A stretch of DNA of 64,000 nucleotides, from positions 6,572,001-6,636,000 of the forward strand of contig OZ245874.1 in assembly GCA_965229335.1 (NCBI GenBank), read 5' to 3'. The notes under the pieces are model-generated. The model ran no database searches and had not been told where the DNA came from. It saw only the letters and a program-made list of their open reading frames with translations. A program made the translations under genes and the position numbers. Source of the stretch: JAFKFH01 sp017307375. Its GTDB lineage: Bacteria > Pseudomonadota > Alphaproteobacteria > Ferrovibrionales > Ferrovibrionaceae. This document shows, piece by piece, positions 34,269 to 42,330 of the stretch; position 1 is the first letter of the stretch, and every line of letters begins with the position of its first letter.

Positions 34269-35582
34269 ATGGCCGACCACACCGACGGCCTGGAAGCCCT
34301 GACCCGTTTCGCCCGCATCGCCTCGGGCGCCGATATCGCCATCGCGTTCGAGGCGACGGAAGGCGGCATGGCCCTGCCGCTGGCCGCCGCCCCCGAACCG
34401 CCGCCGGCACCGTTTTCGCTCGGCGACTGCCGCCTCGACGCCACCGACTGGCGCCTGGGCGCCATTCCGGCCGAAGGGGTGCGCCTGCCTGCCGCGGTGC
34501 TCGCGGCGCTGGGCCGGCCGGCCCGTGAAGTCCATTTCATTCCGACGCCGATCGCCGAGGCGCCGCGCAGCGGCATCCTGCTGCTCTGGGCCGCCCAAAC
34601 CGCCCGGCGCTGCGTCTGCCCGTTCCGCTCGGACGTCGAACAGGGCATACCGATCCTGACCAGCGTCTTCTCGCAGATGCTGAGCGACCGGCGCCAGGCG
34701 ATGCTGCGCCGCGTGATGAGCGATCGATTCGACGACCTGATCGGCAGCGTGCCGGCCGGCGTGCTGGTCATTCCCGGCGACGGCGGCCCCGCGCTGGTCA
34801 ATCCTCCGGCCTCGGCGCTGCTGGGGCTCGCCCCCGGCGAGAACGACGCCGCGACCCTGGCCCAGGCGATGCGGCGGCTGCGCGAATCCTGCGTCAATGC
34901 CGACGCGTTGCAGACGACCTACGCCGCCGTGGTCGCCGACGTCGGCTTTGCCGTCAAGGCGGTCTGGGACCTGGGCGACCGGCAGTTCGAGGTCGACAGC
35001 CATCCGGTCCAGGGCGACGGCCGCAACGGCCGCATCTGGGTCTTCGACGAGATCACCGCCCAGCATCGGCTGGAGCAGGAATTGCGCCGCCTTGCCGCGA
35101 CCGACCCGTTGACCGGGTTGTCGAATCGCCGCCAGTTCGCCGAATCCGGAGGCGCGATGCTGCGCCAGACCCGGGCCGATGCGCTGCCGCTGGCCGTGCT
35201 GATGCTCGATATCGACCATTTCAAGTCGATCAACGACCGTTTCGGCCATCCCGTCGGCGACGTCGTGCTGCAGGCGACCGCCCAGCGCTGCCGCGCCGAA
35301 CTGCGCCAGCAGGACCTGATGGCGCGGATGGGCGGCGAGGAATTCGCGGTGATGCTGCCGGGTGTCGGGGCCGACGAGGCGGCGGCAACCGCCGAACGGC
35401 TGCGAGCGGCGATCGCGGCGGCGCCGGTCAGCGCCGACGAACTGCGCATCGAGGTGCGGGTCTCGATCGGCGGCACCGGACGGCTGGCGGAGGACCGGAC
35501 GCTCGACGAACTGCTCGGGCGCGCCGACCAGGCGCTCTATACGGCCAAGCGGACCGGCCGCAACAAGGTGGTCTTCGAATAG
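34269..35582 (+). CDS. PAS-GGDEF diguanylate cyclase, putative RsbQ partner
   Basis: 437 residues. Residues about 5-145 form a GAF-like module (LTRFARIASGADIAIAFEAT; CVCPFRSDVEQGIPILTSVF), 155-280 a PAS module (DLIGSVPAGVLVIPGDGGPAL to GRIWVFDEITAQ), then GGDEF with DPLTGLSNRRQF, DIDHFKSINDRFGH and GGEEF at residues 355-359. The product-inhibition site RQQD is intact five residues before it, unlike in the PAS-GGDEF protein at 8929. It should make cyclic-di-GMP. ATG 34269 lies 4 bases after the RsbQ-like stop. Confidence 0.88.
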   Translation: MADHTDGLEALTRFARIASGADIAIAFEATEGGMALPLAAAPEPPPAPFSLGDCRLDATDWRLGAIPAEGVRLPAAVLAALGRPAREVHFIPTPIAEAPRSGILLLWAAQTARRCVCPFRSDVEQGIPILTSVFSQMLSDRRQAMLRRVMSDRFDDLIGSVPAGVLVIPGDGGPALVNPPASALLGLAPGENDAATLAQAMRRLRESCVNADALQTTYAAVVADVGFAVKAVWDLGDRQFEVDSHPVQGDGRNGRIWVFDEITAQHRLEQELRRLAATDPLTGLSNRRQFAESGGAMLRQTRADALPLAVLMLDIDHFKSINDRFGHPVGDVVLQATAQRCRAELRQQDLMARMGGEEFAVMLPGVGADEAAATAERLRAAIAAAPVSADELRIEVRVSIGGTGRLAEDRTLDELLGRADQALYTAKRTGRNKVVFE

Positions 35583-35589
35583 GCCCGGT

Positions 35590-36009
35590 TCAGGCGTCGC
35601 CGCGATCGACCCAGGGCACGACGCCGAATTCGACGCCTTCCTCCTGCAGGGCCTGGGCTTCGTCGGCCGTGGCCTCGCCGTAGATCGAACGCTGCTCGGT
35701 CTCGCCGTAGTGGATCTTGCGGGCTTCTTCCGGGAACTTGTTGCCGACATAGTCGGCGTTCTTCTCGACCTGCTCGCGCAGCTTGACCAGCATCTCGCGC
35801 GCCTTGGCCCGGGCCTGGCGGGCCTCGTCGTTGGAGAGTTCGCGCGTCGTCTTCACCGCCGGGGCCATCGGCGCGCGGGCGACCTTGGTCGAGCCGCATT
35901 CCGGGCAGGTGATCTTGCGACCCTTGGCCTGCTTCTCGAAATCGTCGCTCGACCGGAACCAGCCTTCGAAGACGTGCTCCTTGGCGCATTTGACGTCGTA
36001 GACAATCAT
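35590..36009 (-). CDS. DUF1178 family zinc-ribbon-like protein
   Basis: 139 residues from ATG 36009 (MIVYDVKCAKEHVFEGWFRS). The possible metal ligands are C8, H12, C35 and C38 (TCPECGS). A charged helix (SNDEARQARAKAREMLVKLR) and the acidic C-terminal part GEATADEAQALQEEGVEFGV are both typical of the family, which occurs next to the Nit/glutaredoxin genes in alphaproteobacteria. Function unknown. Convergent with the GGDEF gene. Confidence 0.88.
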   Translation of the reverse strand: MIVYDVKCAKEHVFEGWFRSSDDFEKQAKGRKITCPECGSTKVARAPMAPAVKTTRELSNDEARQARAKAREMLVKLREQVEKNADYVGNKFPEEARKIHYGETEQRSIYGEATADEAQALQEEGVEFGVVPWVDRGDA

Positions 36010-36026
36010 CGTCGACCCGGAAAACA

Positions 36027-36578
36027 ATGGATCCCGTCATGCAACGGTCACCTGTAGATGGCACGTCCGTGCCGGCCCGACAAGGGCGGGGCGCGCCCTC
36101 GCCCTGGATATCCGACCATGCCGGGCTGGTCCCTGCCGGCGGCCCGGTGCTCGATCTCGCCTGCGGGTCGGGCCGGCATGCCCTGCTGTTCCTCGGGCGC
36201 GGCCATCCGGTCGTCGCGGTCGACCGCGACATCTCCGGGGTTCGCGACCTGCCCGCCGAGCTTGTCGAGGCCGACCTGGAAGACGGCCCCTGGCCGCTGC
36301 CGCACCGGCGTTTCGCCGGCATCGTGGTGACAAATTACCTTTGGCGGCCGCTCTTGCCGCGGATCGTCGCCGCCGTGGCACCGGGGGGCGTCCTGCTCTA
36401 CGAGACATTCGCCCAGGGCCAGGCCCGATTCGGCCGCCCGGCGAACCCGGATTTCCTGCTGCGGCCGGGCGAATTGCTGGCGGCGGTGGCGGGCCAGCTC
36501 GAGGTCCGCGCCTATTTCGACGGCGAAACGAGCGAGCCGGCCATGCGCCAGCGGATCGTCGCCGTCAGGCGGCCTTGA
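36027..36578 (+). CDS. Class I SAM-dependent methyltransferase (TehB-like)
   Basis: 183 residues. SAM motif I is VLDLACGSGRHALLFLGRGH and the acidic residue follows in AVDRD; the later AVAPGGVLLYETFAQGQARFG is typical of small tellurite-resistance-like methyltransferases. ATG 36027 or the later ATG 36039 may be used. It converges on, and overlaps by 14 bases, the transporter gene at 36565. Substrate unknown. Confidence 0.8.
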   Translation: MDPVMQRSPVDGTSVPARQGRGAPSPWISDHAGLVPAGGPVLDLACGSGRHALLFLGRGHPVVAVDRDISGVRDLPAELVEADLEDGPWPLPHRRFAGIVVTNYLWRPLLPRIVAAVAPGGVLLYETFAQGQARFGRPANPDFLLRPGELLAAVAGQLEVRAYFDGETSEPAMRQRIVAVRRP

Positions 36579-37479
36579 GCCGCGGGGTGACCGCGGCGGG
36601 CGCCGGCCGGATCGACGCCAGGGCGATCCCGGACAGGACGACGACGGCCCCGACGACCTCGCGCAGCCCGACGGTCTCGCCCAGCACCGCCACGCCCAGC
36701 AGGATCGTCCAGACCGGCACGAGATAGCCGTTCATCGACCCGCGGGTCGGGCCGGCCAGCCGCAGGATGTTCATGTAGAGGGCGATCGGCAGGGCGGTGG
36801 CGAAGACGCCCAGCAGGATCAGCGTGCCGGCATGCGAGGGCATGGCGGCAAAGGCCGACGACCCGCCCAGCCCGAACGCCAGCGCGGTCAGCGGCAAGCC
36901 GGAGAAAAGCTGCTGGCCGAAGGCGAGACGACCGGGCCGCGGGTTGGGGATGCCGCGGACATAGAGGTTGCCGACCGCATAGGACAGGGCGGTCGCCGCC
37001 ATCGCCAGGACGCCGCCGAGGCTGCCGCCGCGACCGGCCAGCACGGCGGGGGCGAGCAGGATGGCCATGCCGGCAAAGCCGAGCAGCACCCCCGCGCCGC
37101 GCCGCCAAGTCAGGCGTTCCTCGGCAAACATGACATGGGCGAACACGGCGACGATCAGCGGCGTCGAGGCCTGGATCAGCGAGGTCATGCCGGCCGAGAT
37201 CTGGGTCAGCGCATAGACGGTCAGCGTATTGGGGATCGCGCCCTGGACCAGCCCCAGCACCGCCCAGTCCCGCCATTCCCGGCCCCGCGGCAGGATGTTG
37301 CCGCCGCGGATCAGGAACCAGCCGCCGATCAGCCCGGCCCCCATCAACCCGCGAACGGCTGCCAGCGGCACGGCGCCGATATCGGCGCCGATCAGCTTCA
37401 TCAGCAGGAAGGCCGTGCCCCACAGGAACGAGCAGGCCAGCAATTGCAGGGGCAGCGGGGCGGATGCGAGGCGGGACAT
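36565..37479 (-). CDS. EamA/DMT-family transporter
   Basis: 304 residues with ten helices in two EamA repeats: LACSFLWGTAFLLMKLIGAD at the start, the second repeat near LGGVLAMAATALSYAVGN. Start MSRLASAPLPLQLL fits the family. Members export amino acids or other metabolites; substrate not deducible. Neighbouring stops overlap convergently with the methyltransferase. Confidence 0.88.
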   Translation of the reverse strand: MSRLASAPLPLQLLACSFLWGTAFLLMKLIGADIGAVPLAAVRGLMGAGLIGGWFLIRGGNILPRGREWRDWAVLGLVQGAIPNTLTVYALTQISAGMTSLIQASTPLIVAVFAHVMFAEERLTWRRGAGVLLGFAGMAILLAPAVLAGRGGSLGGVLAMAATALSYAVGNLYVRGIPNPRPGRLAFGQQLFSGLPLTALAFGLGGSSAFAAMPSHAGTLILLGVFATALPIALYMNILRLAGPTRGSMNGYLVPVWTILLGVAVLGETVGLREVVGAVVVLSGIALASIRPAPAAVTPRLKAA

Positions 37480-37563
37480 CGGGACTCATCCTGGTCAGCG
37501 CGGGACTACGGCCCCAGGATGGGGGCGGATGCGGTGCTCAAAAAGCACCGCATCCAGCTATTT

Positions 37564-38394
37564 TCAGGGTGCCAATTCGAAATCCCGGTCGGCCTTCCAG
37601 GCCGGGACGTTGCCGCGGGCCTCGGCGACCTTGGCAAGATCGAGATCGGCGACGATGAAGCCCGGCTCCTCGCCGCCATCGGCCAGGACCTGACCCCAGG
37701 GATCGACGATCAGGCTGTGGCCGTAGGTGCGCCGCTTGCCCGGATGCTCGCCGCATTGCGCGGCGGCGAACACGAAGGCGCCGGTCTCGATTGCCCGCGC
37801 CCGCTGCAGCACGTGCCAATGGGCCATGCCGGTGGTGCGGGTGAAGGCGGCCGGAATCGAGATCAGCGCCGCCCCGGCCTGGCCAAGCCGGCGGTAGAGA
37901 TGCGGGAAGCGCACGTCGTAGCAGATGGTCAGTCCGATCAGCCCCCAGGGGGTGTCGACGGTGCGGGCGAGCGCGCCCGGCGCGAAACTCTTCGATTCGC
38001 GATAGCTCTCGCCGTTGGCGAGATCGACGTCGAACATGTGGATCTTGTCGTAGCGCGCCGCGATCGTGCCGTCCGGCCGGATCAGGAATTGCCGGTTGCG
38101 GATGCGCGGCTCGTCGCCCTCGCGGATCCACAACGACCCGATCGAGAGCCAGCGGCCGAGTTCGGCGGCCAGCGCCCGATAGGCCGCCAGTGCCGGATGC
38201 TCGGCCTCGCTGCGGCCGGCGGCAAGCACGCGGTCGCTGGAGGGTTGCATGCAGCCGGTGTTCTCCGGCGTCGCGATCAGCTCGGCGCCCGCGGCCGCGG
38301 CCTGGCGGATGAACCCGCTGCAGGCCGCGATGTTGGCGTCGAAATCCTCCTGCGCGTTGAGCTGGACGCAGGCCAGCCGCAGCGTCCGGCTCAT
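37564..38394 (-). CDS. Nitrilase-superfamily amidase, Nit1-like (deaminated-glutathione amidase type)
   Basis: 276 residues from ATG 38394, overlapping the grxC stop (ATGA). The catalytic triad is E44 (ATPENTGC), K117 (DKIHMFDVDLANGESYRES) and C158 (TICYDVRFPHLYR). The KIHMFDVD-ES stretch is shared with Nit1 enzymes, which hydrolyse deaminated glutathione formed by transaminase side reactions. Coupling to a glutaredoxin gene supports a glutathione-related role. Confidence 0.85.
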   Translation of the reverse strand: MSRTLRLACVQLNAQEDFDANIAACSGFIRQAAAAGAELIATPENTGCMQPSSDRVLAAGRSEAEHPALAAYRALAAELGRWLSIGSLWIREGDEPRIRNRQFLIRPDGTIAARYDKIHMFDVDLANGESYRESKSFAPGALARTVDTPWGLIGLTICYDVRFPHLYRRLGQAGAALISIPAAFTRTTGMAHWHVLQRARAIETGAFVFAAAQCGEHPGKRRTYGHSLIVDPWGQVLADGGEEPGFIVADLDLAKVAEARGNVPAWKADRDFELAP

Positions 38395-38648
38395 CCCAGC
38401 AGCGGATCGAGCTGGCCGGCGCGGTCGAGCGCGTAGAGATCGTCGCAGCCGCCGATATGCTTGCCGTCGATGAAGATCTGCGGCACCGAGGTCCGGCCGG
38501 CGGCACGGCCGGTCATCTCGTCGCGCTTGGGCGGATCCACCGTCACGTCGTACTCGGTATATTCCTGCCCCTTCTTCTGCAGAAGCGACTTCGCCCGCGA
38601 GCAATAGGGGCACCAGGCGGTGGTGTAGATCTCGATATTGTGGGCCAC
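38391..38648 (-). CDS. grxC: Glutaredoxin (GrxC type)
   Basis: 85 residues from GTG 38648, behind GAGG. Dithiol active site CPYC (C13, C16), the cis-proline region TSVPQIFIDG and GGCDDLYAL for glutathione binding. It reduces disulfides and mixed glutathione disulfides. The frame is open further upstream but that part shows no family resemblance. Overlaps the amidase gene. Confidence 0.92.
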   Translation of the reverse strand: MAHNIEIYTTAWCPYCSRAKSLLQKKGQEYTEYDVTVDPPKRDEMTGRAAGRTSVPQIFIDGKHIGGCDDLYALDRAGQLDPLLG

Positions 38649-38757
38649 GGGACAACCTCGTTTCGGCGATACGGAAACGTTTATATCGTGCGCCGGTCGT
38701 CGGAGACAACGCGGGCGGGCGTCAATGCTCGTATGCATTGCAGGAATTGCCGCGGCT

Positions 38758-39525
38758 TCAGATCGACCGATCGTCGTCCCGGACAACCCGCGCCAGGGTC
38801 AGAACGTCGACCCGGGCCGCGCCGGCCCGCAGCAGGACGCGAGCGCAGGCGGTGACGGTTGCGCCGGTGGTGAACACGTCGTCGATCAGCAAGACCCGCA
38901 GGCCCGTCACCGCCCGGCCGGGACGCAAGGCGATCGCCCCGGCCACGTTGCGCCGGCGCGCCTCGCGGCCGAGGCCGCCCTGGGTCGGCGTCGCCCGCGG
39001 CCGGATCAGCAGGTCGACCGCGGCCGGCCGGCCGGTTTCGCGGGCCACGGCCAGGGCCAGCAGGGCCGACTGGTTGTAGCGCCGGCGCCACAGGCGCCAG
39101 CGATGCAGCGGCACCGGCACGACGAGGTCGCAATCGGTGGTCAGGTCGATAGCGGCACGGGCAAGCCATCGCCCATACGGAACCGAGCGCTCGGTTCGGT
39201 CGGCATGCTTGAACGAAAGCACCAGCTCGCGGCTATGCTCGTCATAGACGAATACCGATCGCGCACGTTCGAACAAGGGTGGTTCGGCGATGCAGGACGG
39301 GCACAGGGTTCCCAGGCCTTCGTCCCGGCCGAAGGGCAGGCCGCAGCAGGCGCAGAACGGCGGGGCGATGAAGCGGATGCGGCCCCAGCAGTCGGGGCAG
39401 AGTTGGCCGGGGCGGTCGACCAGCCTGCGGCAGCCCAGGCATTGCGGCGGCAAAAGCACGTCGAGCAAAGCTGACCCGGCGGTCAAAATTTTACGCTTGG
39501 CCCATGTCGATATCGCCGCTGTCAT
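38758..39525 (-). CDS. comF: ComF family phosphoribosyltransferase-like protein
   Basis: 255 residues. N-terminal zinc-ribbon-like cysteines (CLGCRRLVDRPGQLCPDCWG, then PPFCACCGLPFG and LCPSC) and a C-terminal PRT fold with the PRPP loop VLLIDDVFTTGATVTACARV. ComF proteins are linked to DNA uptake in competent bacteria, but the orthologue is present in many non-competent alphaproteobacteria. 109 bases upstream of grxC on the same strand, and divergent from the methyltransferase with 17 bases between starts. Confidence 0.9.
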   Translation of the reverse strand: MTAAISTWAKRKILTAGSALLDVLLPPQCLGCRRLVDRPGQLCPDCWGRIRFIAPPFCACCGLPFGRDEGLGTLCPSCIAEPPLFERARSVFVYDEHSRELVLSFKHADRTERSVPYGRWLARAAIDLTTDCDLVVPVPLHRWRLWRRRYNQSALLALAVARETGRPAAVDLLIRPRATPTQGGLGREARRRNVAGAIALRPGRAVTGLRVLLIDDVFTTGATVTACARVLLRAGAARVDVLTLARVVRDDDRSI

Positions 39526-39542
39526 GTTAGGGTCCGGCCGAA

Positions 39543-40448
39543 ATGACCTCCGGGACCCCCATATTGTTCGATCGTGCCGCGCTGCGCGCCCGCCGGGCGC
39601 GGGCCGCGGGCAATTTCGCCGCGCACGACTTCCTCTATCGCGAGATCGCCGACCGGCTGGCCGACCGGCTGGACGACGTGGTGCGGCAATTCCCGGTGGC
39701 CCTCGACCTCGGCACCCGCGGCGGCCTGCTGGCCGAGGTGCTGGGACGCCGCGGCGGCATCGAGACGCTGGTGCGGATGGACCTGGCGCCCGGTTTCGTC
39801 AGCCCGGGACCGGGCGTGGTCGGCGACGAGGAATTCCTGCCCTTCGCGGCGGCCAGCTTCGACCTGGTCTTCAGCGTGCTGGGGCTGCACTGGGTCAACG
39901 ACCTGCCCGGCGCGCTGCTGCAGATCAACCGCGCGCTGCGCCCCGACGGGCTGTTCGTCGGCGCCTTCTTCGGCGGCGCGACGCTGATGGAACTGTCGGA
40001 CGCCCTGCGCCGCGCGGAAAGCGAGATCGAGGGGGCGCTGAGCCCGCGCACCGCGCCGCTGGCCGATCTGCGCGATGCTGCCGGGCTGATGCAGCGCGCG
40101 GGGTTTGCGTTGCCGGTCGTCGATTGCGAGACCGTCACCGTCACCTACGCCGACCCCTTCGCGCTGATGCGCGACCTGCGCGGCATGGCCGAGACCAATG
40201 TCGGCGCGGCACGCCGGCGCAGCTTCAGCCGCCGGGCCACGCTGTTCCGCGCCGCCGAGATCTACATGGCCGAGCATGCCGGGCCGGACGGCCGCATCCC
40301 CGCCACCTTCGACGTCATCACCGTGATGGGCTGGCATCCCGCCGCCAACCAGCAGCAGCCCGCCCGCCGCGGCAGCGCCAATGCGCGCCTTGCCGACGCC
40401 CTCGACGCGATCGAGCATTCCACGGGCGAGAAGCCCGGCAGCCACTGA
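39543..40448 (+). CDS. NDUFAF5/BioC-like SAM methyltransferase
   Basis: 301 residues. The start ILFDRAALRARRARAAGNFA and the block FLYREIADRLADRLDDV, with DLGTRGGLLAEVL, resemble the alphaproteobacterial relatives of NDUFAF5, the complex I assembly hydroxylase. The motif LGLHWVNDLPGALLQINRALRPDGLF is diagnostic of the group. Reaction in bacteria not proven; a complex I or biotin role is possible. Divergent from comF. Confidence 0.82.
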   Translation: MTSGTPILFDRAALRARRARAAGNFAAHDFLYREIADRLADRLDDVVRQFPVALDLGTRGGLLAEVLGRRGGIETLVRMDLAPGFVSPGPGVVGDEEFLPFAAASFDLVFSVLGLHWVNDLPGALLQINRALRPDGLFVGAFFGGATLMELSDALRRAESEIEGALSPRTAPLADLRDAAGLMQRAGFALPVVDCETVTVTYADPFALMRDLRGMAETNVGAARRRSFSRRATLFRAAEIYMAEHAGPDGRIPATFDVITVMGWHPAANQQQPARRGSANARLADALDAIEHSTGEKPGSH

Positions 40449-40481
40449 CCCCAGCCTCATGGACGAAAGCATAAGAGGATC

Positions 40482-41042
40482 ATGATCAAGCAGACCAGCT
40501 TCTATTTCCTGCGTCATGGCGAGACCGAATGGAACCGGCTGCGCCGCTGCCAGGGTCGGAGCGACATTCCACTGAACGAGACCGGCATCGCGCAGGCCCA
40601 CGCCGCCAAGGAACGGATGCGCGGCCTGGAGATCGGCACGATCTGCGTCAGCCCGCTGATCCGCGCCCGCCAGACCGCCGAGATCGTCAACGAAGTGCTG
40701 CAGCGCCCGATCGTCGTGATCGACGACCTGCAGGAAATCTCGTTCGGCCCCTATGAAGGGACCGAGCCGGGGCCGTGGTACACCGACCTGCTGAAGGGTG
40801 TCGCCCACGAGGGCGTCGAATCGATCGAGGACTTCTTCGCCCGCGCCCTGACCGGGCTGAACAAGGCGCTGGACCACGAAGGTCCGGTGCTGGTCGTCGC
40901 CCATGGCGGCGTGTTCTGGTCGGTGCAGCATCATGCGGCCCTGGGGCCGCGCAACGTCATTCCCAATGCGGTGCCGCTGCGCCTCGACCATGGCCCCGAC
41001 GGCTGGATCAGCGAGCTGATGGAGGCGGTCGAGGCGGCCTGA
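40482..41042 (+). CDS. Histidine phosphatase (phosphoglycerate-mutase-like)
   Basis: 186 residues. The phosphohistidine is in FLRHGETEWN (RHGE), with the second arginine in CVSPLIRARQTAEIV and the late histidine in VVAHGGVFWS. Family members include alpha-ribazole phosphatases and broad phosphatases; the substrate cannot be told here. Followed 17 bases later by an EamA transporter on the same strand. Confidence 0.88.
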   Translation: MIKQTSFYFLRHGETEWNRLRRCQGRSDIPLNETGIAQAHAAKERMRGLEIGTICVSPLIRARQTAEIVNEVLQRPIVVIDDLQEISFGPYEGTEPGPWYTDLLKGVAHEGVESIEDFFARALTGLNKALDHEGPVLVVAHGGVFWSVQHHAALGPRNVIPNAVPLRLDHGPDGWISELMEAVEAA

Positions 41043-41058
41043 CGCCCCGGCAGACTTC

Positions 41059-41940
41059 ATGCAGTTCTACGAGCGCCTGTTCGGCACCGGCACCCGGCGC
41101 GGCGTAGCCTCGATGACGCTGAGCATGATGCTGTTCATCGTCAACGATTCGCTGGTCAAGGTGGTCAGCGCCTCGCTGGGGGCTGGCCAGCTGATCGCGA
41201 TCCGCGGGCTGATCGCCTCGCTGATCGTGCTGGCGCTCATCGCCGGCACCGGCGCGGCCCGCCATCTGCGGCGGGCCTGGAGCGGGCCGACGGTGTGGCG
41301 CGGCGTGCTCGACATGGTCGGCAGCCTGCTCTACCTGCTGGCCCTGTTCCACATGCCGATCGGCAATGCCACCGCGATCAACATGACCTCGCCGCTGGGC
41401 ATGACCGCGGCCGCCGCCCTGTTCCTGAAGGAAAGCGTGGGCTGGCGGCGGTGGAGCGCCGTGGTCGTCGGGTTCTGCGGCGTGCTGATGGTGGTGCAGC
41501 CGCGGGCCGACGGTTTCAACTACTGGTCGCTGCTGGCGATCGGCGCTGTCTTCTTCGTCGTCGCCCGCGACCTGATGACCCGCCGGATGCGCGCCGACAT
41601 CCCGTCGCTGATCATCGTCCTGTCGGCCTCGGTCGTAGTGATGCTGGGGGCGCTCGGCTTTTCGCTGGTCGAAGGCTGGAAGCCCGTCGGCTGGAGCGAT
41701 ATCGCGCTGCTCAGCCTCGCCGCCGCCTTCGTCATCGGCGGCTATTACCTGATCGTCGATGCGATGCGCCATGGCGCGCTGTCGGTGGTCGGGCCGTTTC
41801 GCTATACCGCGCTGATCTGGGCATTGCTGTCGGGCTATCTCGTCTGGGGCGACGTCCCCAACCTGCTGGCCGTTTCCGGCATCGCCGTCATCGTCGGCAG
41901 CGGCCTCTACGTGCTGCATCGCGAACGCGTCGGCCGATAA
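41059..41940 (+). CDS. EamA/DMT-family transporter
   Basis: 293 residues with ten helices. First repeat VASMTLSMMLFIVNDSLVKV, joining GPTVWRGVLDMVGSLLYLLA, and second repeat SLIIVLSASVVVMLGALGF. Resembles the RhaT/RarD-like group of drug/metabolite transporters. Tail-to-tail with the DUF1850 gene with no gap. No substrate inferred. Confidence 0.88.
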   Translation: MQFYERLFGTGTRRGVASMTLSMMLFIVNDSLVKVVSASLGAGQLIAIRGLIASLIVLALIAGTGAARHLRRAWSGPTVWRGVLDMVGSLLYLLALFHMPIGNATAINMTSPLGMTAAAALFLKESVGWRRWSAVVVGFCGVLMVVQPRADGFNYWSLLAIGAVFFVVARDLMTRRMRADIPSLIIVLSASVVVMLGALGFSLVEGWKPVGWSDIALLSLAAAFVIGGYYLIVDAMRHGALSVVGPFRYTALIWALLSGYLVWGDVPNLLAVSGIAVIVGSGLYVLHRERVGR

Positions 41941-42330
41941 TCAGCCCCGGCAGCCCCAGCCCAGCGTCACCGCCCCCTCCTCCGCCACCGGAATCAGACG
42001 GTCGAGCGGCATGCAGCCGCCCTGCCAGCACAGCCGGTAGTCGGCGGTGAAATGCGACCGGGTCAGGCGCAGCACCGCCTGCGGCGGCAATGCGGGGCGG
42101 TAGGTCCAGGCACCGTCGACCAGCACGGCGTCGGCCGGCGGTTCCATCCCCGCGCCGGAGCCGCGGATGCGGGCGGCGGCAACAGTCAGCCGCCCGTCGT
42201 CGCGGATCCGCCAATCCTCCTCCCACACGATCTTCTCGACCGAATGGGTCCAGGCCAGGGTAAAATCCCGCACCGGCACCGCCGCCTCGGCCAGGCCGAG
42301 CGTGGCGCCAAGGCAGAGCGACAGGATCAC
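41941..42330 (-). CDS. DUF1850 protein, TRAP-TAXI associated
   Basis: 129 residues from GTG 42330, which overlaps the TRAP permease stop (GTGA). Signal peptide MILSLCLGATLGLAEA; family features FTLAWTHSVEKIVWEEDWRI and the late LTRSHFTADYRLCWQGGCMPL. DUF1850 genes are regularly found next to fused TRAP permeases of the TAXI group; their role is unknown but is presumably in or near the transporter complex. Confidence 0.85.
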   Translation of the reverse strand: MILSLCLGATLGLAEAAVPVRDFTLAWTHSVEKIVWEEDWRIRDDGRLTVAAARIRGSGAGMEPPADAVLVDGAWTYRPALPPQAVLRLTRSHFTADYRLCWQGGCMPLDRLIPVAEEGAVTLGWGCRG

